Source of the DNA: an uncultured Bacilli bacterium
Lineage (GTDB): Bacteria; Bacillota_I; Bacilli_A; RF39; UBA660
NCBI GenBank assembly: GCA_934086145.1
Contig: CAKOHV010000002.1
Coordinates: forward strand, 28,422 to 92,421
Direction: 5' to 3'
Length of the DNA: 64,000 nt
The notes beneath the pieces were generated by a model that had not been told where the DNA came from, did not search any database, and saw nothing but the letters and a program-made list of their open reading frames with translations. Shown piece after piece: positions 7,556-15,995 of this stretch. Made by a program: the position numbers and the translations under genes. The number at the start of each line of letters is the position of its first letter. Position 1 is the stretch's first letter.

Positions 7556-8233
7556 CTAACTATTAAGAAGTGGACTAACACTTTCCAGTACTCCATTATA
7601 ATAACTGGGAACCGTTCCAGGTATAATACGCGATGCAATTAATATTGAAAAATCATCTTTGATTTCTTCCTTAGAAACTGGTGTTAATAAACTACTATTA
7701 ATGGTTATATCTAAATATAATTCTAATAAGACATTATTAATTCCATAATTCTTTACCTGCGTCTTATATCCCATAGCACTATCCGTTAAAACCTCAATTT
7801 TTACCGGTATTTTCGGTCCAAAATTACTAATTAAAATATTTTTATTCCCAATTCCTATTGGAACCCATAAGACATCTTTATTACTTCCTTTATAATTAAC
7901 ACTAAAATCTATTTGGGCCAAATTATTATATAAACTTTCCAGAGATTCTCCAAGCATTACATAAACTTCATTCATCTTATAATCAACAGATATCACTTCT
8001 CCATTTTTATTTAAATTAAGACTTATTAAATCATCAACGCGAAACTTAGCTGCAACTTCTTTCGAAAAAGAATAAAATAAGCAATGATTTACCTCTTTTT
8101 TTATGTTTTGCTTGATATAAAAAATAAAATTATCATTAATCATTCGCCCTAACAAACTAATCCATTCTAAGGCTAAGATAAATATAATAATTAGTATTAT
8201 AAATTTATGATTTGTTTTTTTTCTAAATTTCAT
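7556..8233 (-). CDS. yunB: Sporulation protein YunB
   Basis: 225 residues. One N-terminal membrane segment (about residues 10-30) precedes an extracytoplasmic domain. The family signature is at the C-terminal third: KNYGINNVLLELYLDI and then ASRIIPGTVPSYYNG. YunB is needed for efficient sporulation in Bacillus and is made in the mother cell under sigmaE. Upstream, TTGTAA-16-TATTAT ends only five bases before the ATG, and CATATTAT overlaps it, resembling a sigmaE -10. The transcript would have almost no leader. First gene of the yunB-unknown-yutD operon. Confidence 0.85.
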   Translation of the reverse strand: MKFRKKTNHKFIILIIIFILALEWISLLGRMINDNFIFYIKQNIKKEVNHCLFYSFSKEVAAKFRVDDLISLNLNKNGEVISVDYKMNEVYVMLGESLESLYNNLAQIDFSVNYKGSNKDVLWVPIGIGNKNILISNFGPKIPVKIEVLTDSAMGYKTQVKNYGINNVLLELYLDITINSSLLTPVSKEEIKDDFSILIASRIIPGTVPSYYNGVLESVSPLLNS

Positions 8234-8268
8234 ACTTAATAATATGTTTAATTTACCTTTTTACAACT

Positions 8269-8292
8269 AAAAAGAACTATTAAAATAGTCCT
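8269..8292 (-). terminator. Terminator after the tail-anchored acidic protein gene
   Basis: On the minus strand AGGACTAT and ATAGTTCT pair around TTTA and run into TTTTT; the stop codon sits in the hairpin. Confidence 0.65.
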
Positions 8293-9293
8293 AATCCTAA
8301 TAATTTATTAGCTAATATTAAACATCCCACTAAGAAGACAATAATTATTAATATAATTAATATTCTAATAACAATCTTTGTAAAATGCATATCTTCCTTT
8401 AAATCATTGAAATCATCAAAATCACTTTGGGTAAAGTTGAGATTTTGAGATTTCGTTAAGTCACTAGTTGAATCTTTTTCAGGTATTTTAACATCTCTTG
8501 TAAAATCCATATCAACATTTATTGGTTTAATTTCAAGTGGTTTTTCTTCATCTTCTTCTTTGACTTGAGGAATCTCTATTTCTTTTGTAGTATCTTTAGT
8601 ACCTTTTATTGTCTCTTCATCAATTAGTAGTTCATCGCTTAAAGCTCCTAATACTTTAGTATTTTCATCAGTTCCTCTTAAGTCACTTAATAAATCAAGG
8701 GGATCTAGTTCATCTAAATCTTCTTCCTTAATTAGTTCTTTAGCTGTTATGGTATTAATTAAATCTTGTAATTTTTTTTCTTCTTTTTCTTTATTAACAG
8801 GTACTGGCTTAACTTCTTCGATTTCTTCTTCATCAAGTTCTTCATCATCTTTTTTTAGAATATCTAAGTCTTTTAAAATATCATACTGTGTATTACGTAG
8901 TTTTTTTAAACGATCTTCTTCATAATTTATTTCTTTTTCTTTATGAGCTTGCTCTAAAATAGAATTTAAATCATATTCTCGTGTTTCATCAAGGTTTATT
9001 TTTCCAATTTCAGGTTCTGTTTTATTAAGTGGCTTATTCTTAGGAAGTTCTCGATATTTACGGTCTAACATTTCTCTTATTTTATCGATATCAACGTTAT
9101 TACCCTCGCCAATAACTGAAACGTTACTATTTAAATCGAAATCTTCTAATTCTTTACTACTTACTTCTTTATATAAAACTTGATTCTTATCTATTCTTTT
9201 TAATGTAGTCGTTTGTTCTAATTCATCCAAATGCTCTTTATTATTTCCTTCATCAATTTGTTTCGCATAATATTTGTCCATCCTCGACTGCAT
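8280..9293 (-). CDS. Acidic charged protein with C-terminal membrane anchor
   Basis: 337 residues. The first 300 are strongly charged (Glu, Asp, Lys) and probably disordered or coiled-coil, with no recognised domain. A single hydrophobic segment near the end (VIRILIILIIIVFLVGCLI) would anchor it with the bulk in the cytoplasm. ATG 9293 is chosen over GTG 9302 because AGGAAG is correctly spaced from it. Monocistronic, divergent from the ferredoxin gene. Similar long acidic proteins occur elsewhere in this window (57,591-58,973). Function unknown. Confidence 0.72.
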   Translation of the reverse strand: MQSRMDKYYAKQIDEGNNKEHLDELEQTTTLKRIDKNQVLYKEVSSKELEDFDLNSNVSVIGEGNNVDIDKIREMLDRKYRELPKNKPLNKTEPEIGKINLDETREYDLNSILEQAHKEKEINYEEDRLKKLRNTQYDILKDLDILKKDDEELDEEEIEEVKPVPVNKEKEEKKLQDLINTITAKELIKEEDLDELDPLDLLSDLRGTDENTKVLGALSDELLIDEETIKGTKDTTKEIEIPQVKEEDEEKPLEIKPINVDMDFTRDVKIPEKDSTSDLTKSQNLNFTQSDFDDFNDLKEDMHFTKIVIRILIILIIIVFLVGCLILANKLLGLGLF

Positions 9294-9369
9294 AAAAAAC
9301 ACTTCCTATCTTCATGTAACTATCATAACATAATTCTAAATTATTTAAAATATCTAAAAAATAATTTAG

Positions 9370-9399
9370 TTGCTTTTACTATTTCAAGTATTATATAAT
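9370..9399 (+). promoter_or_regulatory. sigmaA promoter for the ferredoxin gene
   Basis: TTGCTT (9370-9375), 18-base spacer, TATAAT (9394-9399), followed by a strong AAAGGAGG ribosome site. Confidence 0.7.
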
Positions 9400-9418
9400 A
9401 CCTAAAGGAGGAAAGAGT

Positions 9419-9661
9419 ATGAAAAAGTTAAATGTTGATCATGATAAATGTATTGGTTGTGGTCTTTGTGTATCAAGTTACGAAGAAAATTTTGCTTTTG
9501 ATAACGAATCAGGTTTATCAACAGTTATTTCTCAAGATAATATAACTGATGATATGAAAGATTTATGTCCTGTTGGGGCTATCGAAATTATCGAAGAGGA
9601 ATGTGAAAATTGTAGCTGTGGTAATAATTGTCAATGTGCTAATAAAGCCACTGAAGAGTAA
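9419..9661 (+). CDS. Small ferredoxin, one [4Fe-4S] cluster, with Cys-rich tail
   Basis: 80 residues. Cys11, Cys14 and Cys17 (CIGCGLC) plus Cys50 (in DLCPVGAI) are the four ligands of a single-cluster Fd of the Bacillus type. It would carry electrons in the cytoplasm; the partner is unknown. After the fold there is an unusual extension with Cys62, 65, 67, 71 and 73, alternating with Asn, Gly and Ser, which could bind another metal. Ribosome site AAAGGAGG. Monocistronic. Confidence 0.88.
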   Translation: MKKLNVDHDKCIGCGLCVSSYEENFAFDNESGLSTVISQDNITDDMKDLCPVGAIEIIEEECENCSCGNNCQCANKATEE

Positions 9662-9691
9662 AAAATCTTCCATTAATGGGAAGATTTTTTT
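9661..9691. terminator. Bidirectional terminator between ferredoxin and rluB
   Basis: AAATCTTCC and GGAAGATTT pair, flanked by A on the left and T on the right, so it can stop transcription from both converging genes. The rluB stop codon lies in the loop. Confidence 0.85.
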
Positions 9692-10398
9692 AAACTATAT
9701 AATTTTTTAACTTCCTTAGTATCTAGCATTCTATACTCACCAGTTTGTAAGCCTTTAACATCTAAGAAAGCATATTTTTCTCTTTTTAATTTCATTACAT
9801 CATAGCCAAGTTCTTTAAATAGTTTTTTTACAATATGATTACGTCCTTCAACAATACTAATTTCTACTATTTCATTACCTTTTTCCACGTTTTTCTTCTT
9901 GACTTTAACTCGTTTAGGAATACACTTAACACCATCTATAACAAGACCATTTTTTAATTTTATTATATCTTCGGTCGTCATAATTCCTTCAATTTTAGCA
10001 ATATAAACTTTTTCTACATCATTAGATGGATGCATTAAAATATTAGCTAGTTCTCCATCATTAGTTAAGATTATCAATCCCGTTGTATCATAGTCTAAAC
10101 GGCCAACAGAATAAATACGTTCATCACTGGCAATTAATTCATTAACTGTTTTACGCCCTAATTCATCATTAGTACTACAAATATAACCACGTGGTTTATT
10201 CAAAAGATAATAAACTTTTTTTATATCTTTATCTAAAGTTACTCCTTCTACAACAATCTCATCATTATAATTAACTTTAGTTCCTAATTCTTTAACAACT
10301 TCCCCATTTACATAAACTTTGCCTTTTTTTATCAATTCTTCGGCTTTACGACGTGACGTATAACCACTACTAGCAATAACTTTTTGTAATCGTTCCAT
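9673..10398 (-). CDS. rluB: 23S rRNA pseudouridine synthase, RluB/RsuA family
   Basis: 241 residues with an N-terminal S4 RNA-binding domain (about 1-60, RLQKVIASSGYTSRRKAEELI) and a catalytic domain. The motif GRLDYDTTG holds the catalytic aspartate (about Asp102). The enzyme isomerises a uridine in 23S rRNA near the peptidyl-transferase centre in RluB, or 16S in RsuA; the size and sequence favour RluB. ATG 10398 has AGAGGTG upstream; the GTG at 10407 is inside that site. In many Bacilli rluB follows spmA-spmB, as here. Confidence 0.88.
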   Translation of the reverse strand: MERLQKVIASSGYTSRRKAEELIKKGKVYVNGEVVKELGTKVNYNDEIVVEGVTLDKDIKKVYYLLNKPRGYICSTNDELGRKTVNELIASDERIYSVGRLDYDTTGLIILTNDGELANILMHPSNDVEKVYIAKIEGIMTTEDIIKLKNGLVIDGVKCIPKRVKVKKKNVEKGNEIVEISIVEGRNHIVKKLFKELGYDVMKLKREKYAFLDVKGLQTGEYRMLDTKEVKKLYSLKKSSH

Positions 10399-10445
10399 AA
10401 AATACACCTCTTTTCAAATATTCATATAATACCACATATTCTTCA

Positions 10446-10934
10446 TCAATGAAAATATTTTACATATATAAAAATAACAATTCCTAAAATTATAAAGCAA
10501 AACAAAATTAGAAAGAAACGACTAATAATTTTTAATTTTTGAATATTACTATTAGTAATTGAATGTTCAGCATCCTTAGGCACAATTTCGTTTTTCTTTC
10601 CAAAGATAAAACTATTTATAACAACAAAAAGAATTATCAAAATCGATAATATTTGTAGTGTCAAATGAATTAAAGTATTCGCTTTATTCTTATCAATTAG
10701 TAAATATCCCAATAGTAAAGCCATCAAAAGAACTGACAAGCTTAAACTAATAATTGTTCTTTTTAAACTATTACCAGCAAATTTATAACCACACTTTTGA
10801 CATTTAGTAGCTTCAAAGTCATTTTTAGTAGCACATTTAGGACAACTTTTATAACTATTTTTTAAAATAGTCCCACACTTACCGCACTTACAAACGCCTT
10901 TTAAATTATCATAACCACATTTTTGACACTTCAT
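10446..10934 (-). CDS. Zinc-ribbon membrane protein
   Basis: 162 residues. The first 55 contain four CxxC pairs forming two or three zinc ribbons (CQKCG, CGKCG, CPKCA, CQKCG). They are followed by two adjacent hydrophobic segments (about 60-105) and a C-terminal one. The zinc domain would face the cytoplasm. ATG 10934 is preferred since AAGGT lies 11 bases upstream; GTG 10943 is too close. It sits between spmB and rluB in the same orientation. Family common but of unknown function. Confidence 0.7.
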   Translation of the reverse strand: MKCQKCGYDNLKGVCKCGKCGTILKNSYKSCPKCATKNDFEATKCQKCGYKFAGNSLKRTIISLSLSVLLMALLLGYLLIDKNKANTLIHLTLQILSILIILFVVINSFIFGKKNEIVPKDAEHSITNSNIQKLKIISRFFLILFCFIILGIVIFIYVKYFH

Positions 10935-10963
10935 TTGAATCACTTACCTTGACCATAAGTATA

Positions 10964-11452
10964 TCAAAAAAATAGCTTAGCAACAACTACCGCTGCAATA
11001 AAACCACAAATATCAGCAAACAAACCAGCTCCTAAGGCATATCGACTGTTCTTAACACCAACACTACTAAAATACAAAGCTAAAACATAAATTGTTGTAT
11101 CCGTGGCTCCTTGAATAATACTACTCAAAAAGCCATAATATGAATCAACACCATACTTATAATAAATATTATTAAGCATTGCTAAACTAGCATTTCCACT
11201 AATCGGCCTTAAGAAAAACATCGAAACGATATCGCCATGTAAGCCTCTAAATAAATCATTCAAGAGATTACTTCCTAAAAAAACATTAATTGCCAGAATC
11301 ATTGCAACAATTGTCGGAATAATTTTATAAACCGTCTTTAACCCATCAATAGCTCCGCTCAAAAATGATTCATACAAATCAACCTTCTTAAAAAAGCCAT
11401 GCATAATAATAAATAAAATTAAGATAGGAATAATATAATTATTTATTTGCAT
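10964..11452 (-). CDS. spmB: Spore maturation protein B
   Basis: 162-residue multi-spanning membrane protein with the nucleoside-recognition (Gate) fold: FLRPISGNASLAML and IIQGATDTTIYVLALYF are conserved in SpmB. With SpmA it is required for full dehydration and heat resistance of the Bacillus spore core. It overlaps the end of spmA by 14 bases, indicating coupled translation. Order dacB-spmA-spmB matches the Bacillus operon. Confidence 0.93.
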   Translation of the reverse strand: MQINNYIIPILILFIIMHGFFKKVDLYESFLSGAIDGLKTVYKIIPTIVAMILAINVFLGSNLLNDLFRGLHGDIVSMFFLRPISGNASLAMLNNIYYKYGVDSYYGFLSSIIQGATDTTIYVLALYFSSVGVKNSRYALGAGLFADICGFIAAVVVAKLFF

Positions 11453-12014
11453 TTTTCCTCCTTATGATTCCATCTAACGTAAGACCTGCTATTGTACTAA
11501 CACTCGTAGCAATTATAGCCGGAATGATTACGGCCGTTGGATTAACACTTTTATACGCTAAACGTAAAGCTATTACACTCATCGGAATTAACGTCACACC
11601 ACTAGTATTTAAAACCAAAAAGGTAATCATCCCATCCGTCGCTTTTTCTTTCTGTGGATTTTCTTTAGCTAACTCTTCCATTGCCTTTAAACCAAAGGGC
11701 GTAGCAACGGAACCTAAACCTAACATATTCGCCGCAATATTTGATGAAATATATTCTAAAGCCTTATCATTCTTAACCGATGGAAACAACTTTATTAGCA
11801 GCGGTTTTAAAAGATGACTAAATTTTTTAAGAAGACCACTATCATTAGCGATATTCATAATCCCTGACCATAAGACAATTAATGGCAATAAATTTTTTAT
11901 CAAATCAAAAGCCGCATTAGAACTATTTAATACCACATCACTCATATTAATACCGGAGATAAAACTATAAAATAAACCTATTGTAAGTAAAAAAAACCAA
12001 ATAAAATTAATCAT
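11439..12014 (-). CDS. spmA: Spore maturation protein A
   Basis: 191-residue membrane protein. The MINFIWFFLL start, the SSNIAANMLGLGSVATPFG segment and the FLVLNTSGVTLIP segment are hallmarks of SpmA (nucleoside-recognition domain). ATG 12014 overlaps the dacB stop as ATGA and has AAGGG upstream; homologues start at this Met, so the upstream ATG at 12029 is rejected. Acts with SpmB in spore core dehydration, in the membrane. Confidence 0.93.
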   Translation of the reverse strand: MINFIWFFLLTIGLFYSFISGINMSDVVLNSSNAAFDLIKNLLPLIVLWSGIMNIANDSGLLKKFSHLLKPLLIKLFPSVKNDKALEYISSNIAANMLGLGSVATPFGLKAMEELAKENPQKEKATDGMITFLVLNTSGVTLIPMSVIALRLAYKSVNPTAVIIPAIIATSVSTIAGLTLDGIIRRKNANK

Positions 12015-13021
12015 ACCCTTGACCACCATGCCATAAATTCTTTTAGACGAAAAACTAAACTAGTCTCCCTTTTAAAAAACAAACTTACTTTATTTATCAA
12101 TTTCCCATTAACATAAACCTCAATAAAATTATCATTAACCTTTGTTTCTACCTTATCATTATCTTTAACTAATAAATAATAATCATCCTTAACATAATAA
12201 TTTTTATTATACTTTTTATTCTTATCTAAAATTTTCTTTCTTTGATAAAGACTAAAATTTTTTTCATATAAATTTTTATGATCAACAAAATCATTACCAT
12301 CATTAAAAGTTACAACAATTAAATTTTTAGAATCTTTACTAGCTGTCGTAACTAAAGTTCGATGCGCTTTCTTAGTAAAACCTGTCTTGCCTCCAGTACA
12401 ATATTCATACATATTTAGCAATTTATTTTTATTATGCCAAGTATATGTTTTATAACTAGACTTTACAATGATATCCTTTGTAGCTACAATCTTTCTAAAA
12501 TAAGTATTTTGCATTGCATAACGCATTAATAAAGCCATATCATAAGTCGTCGATTTATTAGCTGTTCCGTCATTTTCTTCTAAACCAGATGGATTAACAA
12601 AAGTTGTATTTTTCATGCCAAGTTTCTGCGCTTCTTCATTCATCAAAAAAACAAAAGACTTAACATCTCCTGCCACTGCTTTGGCAATTGCTAAAGCCGC
12701 ATCATTCCCACTTCGTAACATCAACCCATATAATAAATCATCCAAAGTTAACTCTTCCCCTATTTCTACATAAATTCCACTTCCATAAGCTTTTAAAATA
12801 CTATCATCAATCTTCACAACATTTTCTATATTACCATTTTCAAGTGCTACTAAACATGTCATAATCTTACTAATGCTCGCAATTAAACTTTCTTTATTAA
12901 TATTACTTCCTTCTAAGACTCTCTTACTATCTTGATCCATTACAATGTAAGAACTAGCTCCAATAGCCTTTACAGAAAAAGGCCAAAGCACTATTAACAT
13001 CCCTAAAAGTATTTTTTTCAT
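12011..13021 (-). CDS. dacB: D-alanyl-D-alanine carboxypeptidase (sporulation type, DacB/DacF-like)
   Basis: 336 residues: signal peptide (1-20), then a class A carboxypeptidase domain. All three active-site motifs are intact: Ser49-I-S-Lys52, Ser104-Gly-Asn106 and Lys212-Thr-Gly214. A shorter C-terminal beta domain follows. It trims the terminal D-Ala of stem peptides and lowers cross-linking of spore cortex when made with SpmA/SpmB. Ribosome site AGGTGATAAG. CATAGAAT upstream (about 13,036-13,043) resembles a sigmaE -10, but a matching -35 is unclear. First gene of the operon dacB-spmA-spmB. Confidence 0.92.
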   Translation of the reverse strand: MKKILLGMLIVLWPFSVKAIGASSYIVMDQDSKRVLEGSNINKESLIASISKIMTCLVALENGNIENVVKIDDSILKAYGSGIYVEIGEELTLDDLLYGLMLRSGNDAALAIAKAVAGDVKSFVFLMNEEAQKLGMKNTTFVNPSGLEENDGTANKSTTYDMALLMRYAMQNTYFRKIVATKDIIVKSSYKTYTWHNKNKLLNMYEYCTGGKTGFTKKAHRTLVTTASKDSKNLIVVTFNDGNDFVDHKNLYEKNFSLYQRKKILDKNKKYNKNYYVKDDYYLLVKDNDKVETKVNDNFIEVYVNGKLINKVSLFFKRETSLVFRLKEFMAWWSRV

Positions 13022-13049
13022 CTTATCACCTAAATAATTCTATGTATAA

Positions 13050-13080
13050 AAAAAAAGAATAACACATTATATGCTATTCC
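13050..13080 (-). terminator. Terminator after the GH25 gene
   Basis: On the minus strand GAATAGCA and TGTTATTC pair (one G-T) and are followed by nine T residues, right after the stop codon. Confidence 0.8.
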
Positions 13081-13937
13081 TAATCTTCCTTAACTTCTTC
13101 TATTTCATAAGCAAAATAAGCTTCATTTAAATCGACATTAGCTAAAATTCCCTCAACTCTTCCAATATCTGTATATTGCCACATATCATAGATTCCTTTA
13201 TAACTAACCCCATCCATATAATGCGCTAACCATGTTTTATAATTGCCAAACCTACTTAAGTCCCAACGCATTTCCATGGCAGTTTTATTACCATAAAGCA
13301 TTCCATTATAACCATGAGCTTTCATATAATCTAAGAAAACTAAGGCATTATAATTTATTATTTCATCACTTATTTTAGAAACTCTTCCACTTTCAAATGA
13401 TTCAAAATCATAAGCTACTGGGTAAGTTATTTGATAATCTTTAATTAAATTCAAGGTAAAAGTTGCTTCTTCAAGGACTTCATATTCATTAGTCGCTGAC
13501 GAAAAAAAATACACTCCGACTGGGACATTATAATAATTAGCTTGTTGAATATTATATCTAAAATAACTATCCTCAACAATTTCACCATCGCTTATCTTTC
13601 TTACGCCAACTCTAATCATGGCAAAATCTATTCCCGTATTTTTTAAAGCTTGCCAATCAATTTTTCCTTGCCACCCTGATACATCAACCCCTTTAACATC
13701 GCGAGCAATTTCCACAACTTTAGTCTGATTTATAATTTCTTTATCATTTTCTTTTATTTCATTGATTAACTGTTGAATTTCATCAAATTCTTCATTACTT
13801 TCTTTATATTTATAGGCAAAGCTATGTCCTAATATTGAAAAAAAAATAACTAAAATTATACTTGATAAGATTAAAATCGTTAAACGACGATGTTGCAAAG
13901 TTATATTTTTAAATTTATCAAATAAATTATACTGCAT
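13080..13937 (-). CDS. Membrane-anchored glycoside hydrolase family 25 (lysozyme)
   Basis: 285 residues. Short cytoplasmic basic stretch, one membrane segment (about 19-38), a coiled linker, then a GH25 muramidase domain starting at KGVDVSGWQGKIDW. The acidic pair Asp177-x-Glu179 in YPVAYDFES and Asp85 match the family catalytic residues. It would cut peptidoglycan glycan strands outside the membrane. Promoter at 13,958-13,986; ribosome site AGGAGATATAAG. Monocistronic. Confidence 0.9.
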   Translation of the reverse strand: MQYNLFDKFKNITLQHRRLTILILSSIILVIFFSILGHSFAYKYKESNEEFDEIQQLINEIKENDKEIINQTKVVEIARDVKGVDVSGWQGKIDWQALKNTGIDFAMIRVGVRKISDGEIVEDSYFRYNIQQANYYNVPVGVYFFSSATNEYEVLEEATFTLNLIKDYQITYPVAYDFESFESGRVSKISDEIINYNALVFLDYMKAHGYNGMLYGNKTAMEMRWDLSRFGNYKTWLAHYMDGVSYKGIYDMWQYTDIGRVEGILANVDLNEAYFAYEIEEVKED

Positions 13938-13957
13938 ATCTTATATCTCCTATATTA

Positions 13958-13986
13958 ATTATAGCATGTCTTATATAGAACTTAAA
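13958..13986 (-). promoter_or_regulatory. Promoter for the GH25 gene
   Basis: TTTAAG (13,981-13,986), 17-base spacer and TATAAT (13,958-13,963) on the minus strand. Confidence 0.55.
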
Positions 13987-13992
13987 GCTTGC

Positions 13993-14042
13993 AAAAAAAG
14001 AAAGAAGAAATTTCAACAACTTGGTTAGTTTCTATTGAAATT
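13993..14042 (-). terminator. Terminator of the LOG-glyS operon
   Basis: AAATTTCAA and TTGAAATTT pair around an 18-base loop, followed on the minus strand by a pyrimidine-rich run ending in seven T residues. Confidence 0.65.
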
Positions 14043-15288
14043 TAATTCTTTCATTTACATAGTCAACTACTTCATTAAGTTTTAAAGTAATTTGTTCCAT
14101 AGTATCTCTATCTCTTAAAGTAACTATACCATTATTAATAGACTCATCATCAACAGTTAAACACCATGGTGTTCCACAAGCATCGGCTCTTCTATACCTC
14201 TTACCAATACTACCAGATTCATCATAGCTCGTCATAAAGTTTTTACTTAACATATTATAAATTTCTCCAGCCTTTTCACTATGATATTTTTTTACAAGTG
14301 GCAAGACACATACTTTATAAGGAGCAAAATATGGAATAAATTTCATAACCTCACGAGTTTCACCATTTTCAAGCGTCTCCTCAGTATAACTATTATCTAA
14401 AATTGCCAGCGTTAATTTATCACATCCAATAGTAGATTCAATTATATATGGAATAAACTTTTCATTAGTTTCTGAATCTAAGTATTCTTGATAATTACCA
14501 GAATATTCTTGATGTCTTCCTAAATCATAATTAGTTCTATTATGAGTACCATTAACTTCTCCCCATCCAAATACATACTTATACTCAATATACAGGCTTC
14601 TTTAGCATAATGAGCTAATTTTTCATGATCATGAAACCTTAATTTGCCTTCACTAATTCCCAAATTCATAAAATATTTCTTCGCATAATCTTTAAAATAT
14701 GCATAAAGTTCACTATCAGCGCCTTCTTTACAGAACGTTTGATATTCCATTTGTTCAAATTCAATTGTTCTAAAAGTAAAGTTTCCAGGGGTTATTTCAT
14801 TTCGAAATGCTTTACCAATTTGTCCTATACTAAATGGTAGCTTAGCACGCATAGTTCTTTGGACATTTAAAAAGTTAACATATTCCCCTTGGGCATTTTC
14901 TGGTCTTAAATAAACTTTATTTTTACCTTCTTCAGTAACTCCCATATAAGTCTCAAACATTAAATTAAATTGTCTAATATCCGTATAATCGCTCTTTCCA
15001 CACTTTGGACATGGTATTTTATGTTCTCTAATATAAACCATCATTTCTTCTTGACTCATTCCATCAGCATGCGCATTTGCATCAAAATCGCTGCATCTAC
15101 TTCATAAGCATTAGGTCTTTCTTGAATAAAGCGTTTACGCCAAGAATCCTTAATATTATTTTTAAGTCTTGAACCTAATGGACCATAAACCAGGTATTAG
15201 CAAAACCACCATATATTTCACTTCCTTGGAATATAAATCCATATTTTTTACAATAATTTACTAATTTTTCCATTGTTAATTCTGCCAT
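14032..15288 (-). pseudogene. glyS: Glycyl-tRNA synthetase (single-chain dimeric type), broken in at least three places
   Basis: The start ATG 15288 has GGAGG upstream and encodes a good N-terminus (MAELTMEKLV...GFIFQGSEIYGG). The frame breaks near 15,190, where the expected ANTWDYGPLG is one base short. Translation resumes in another frame to EVDAAIL, then about 60 codons of the expected sequence are missing near 15,080. The middle part (14,597-15,059: zinc CPKCGK, YLRPENAQG, FRNEITPGNF) is intact. Another small indel near 14,595 shifts the frame again. The C-terminus to 14,032 is complete. An essential gene with such damage means either a redundant copy elsewhere or local sequence error. 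It is cotranscribed with the LOG gene under a T-box. Confidence 0.85.
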
Positions 15289-15289
15289 A

Positions 15290-15820
15290 TTAAACCTCCA
15301 AATATTTTATTAAATCTTCTTTCTTATTAAATATTTTTATATAATTCAAAATAGAATAATCATTAAATTTATCTTCGATAAGTCTTGTAATAAACTTAAT
15401 CAAATCACTATAATATCCATCTTGATTATAAACAATTATCTCTTTTGTACTTTCAATCGTTCGATTATCCTCTAACATACTGAATAGCTCAGCCAAACTT
15501 CCAGTCCCACCCGGAAGAATAAGAACTTTAGAAGCATCATTATAAATTTTAGCTTCTCTTTCAAAAGTATTTTTTACATAAGTGCAATCAACATTAAATA
15601 AGCTTGTATCTTCATGATATAATTTTAATGTATAAATCTTGATATTTCTATGCGCATCATTAAAATTACTTAGTATTTTTCCAAACATACCTTCACTTGC
15701 AATACCGCCCATAACTAAATCATAGCCACAACGAGCTAAGGCCTTACTTATAAAATCAGCATCTTCAATATACTTTTTATCTATCTCTGAATGAGAAGAA
15801 CAACCTATAAATATTTTCAT
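15290..15820 (-). CDS. LOG-family nucleotide-binding Rossmann-fold protein
   Basis: 176 residues with the SLOG/LOG layout: N-terminal FIGCSS, GGIASEGMFG near residue 40, and LPGGTGSLAE (about 102-111), the motif shared with YvdD/LOG phosphoribohydrolases that release bases from nucleoside monophosphates. The usual ExxR/RTM feature is not obvious, so the activity is uncertain. It sits between the T-box leader and glyS with one base between its stop and the glyS ATG, so glycine-tRNA supply would control it too. Ribosome site AAGGTGATAGG. Confidence 0.78.
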   Translation of the reverse strand: MKIFIGCSSHSEIDKKYIEDADFISKALARCGYDLVMGGIASEGMFGKILSNFNDAHRNIKIYTLKLYHEDTSLFNVDCTYVKNTFEREAKIYNDASKVLILPGGTGSLAELFSMLEDNRTIESTKEIIVYNQDGYYSDLIKFITRLIEDKFNDYSILNYIKIFNKKEDLIKYLEV

Positions 15821-15833
15821 CCTATCACCTTCT

Positions 15834-15962
15834 AAAAATAAAAAAACTCCTAGAATATGTAAGGACGAATTAATATCCGCGGTTCCACCTTACTTATTCT
15901 AGAAGAATCAGCTCTTATCTATACTGCTCAGGGTTTTCCACACCCGTCATCACACTTATTGA
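15834..15962 (-). promoter_or_regulatory. T-box riboswitch leader of the LOG-glyS operon
   Basis: The minus strand carries the T-box core AAGGTGGAACCGCGG (about 15,878-15,892) and the antiterminator partner. The competing terminator pairs AGAATAAGTAAGG with CCTTACATATTCT and ends in seven T residues. The leader should sense uncharged tRNA-Gly, judging by the downstream glyS. Only about 60 bases lie between the likely start and the T-box, so Stem I must be very short; I could not place a specifier codon with confidence. Confidence 0.85.
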
Positions 15963-15966
15963 AATC

Positions 15967-15995
15967 AATATAACCCATTTTATACAACTTGTCAA
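15967..15995 (-). promoter_or_regulatory. sigmaA promoter of the T-box-LOG-glyS operon
   Basis: Perfect TTGACA (15,990-15,995), 17-base spacer and TATATT (15,967-15,972). The -35 box is the end of the structured repeat described next. Confidence 0.8.

Noticed and set aside
11464..11817. Plus-strand frame opposite spmA
   Set aside because: Shadow of the spmA coding strand; hydrophobic pattern is its complement.
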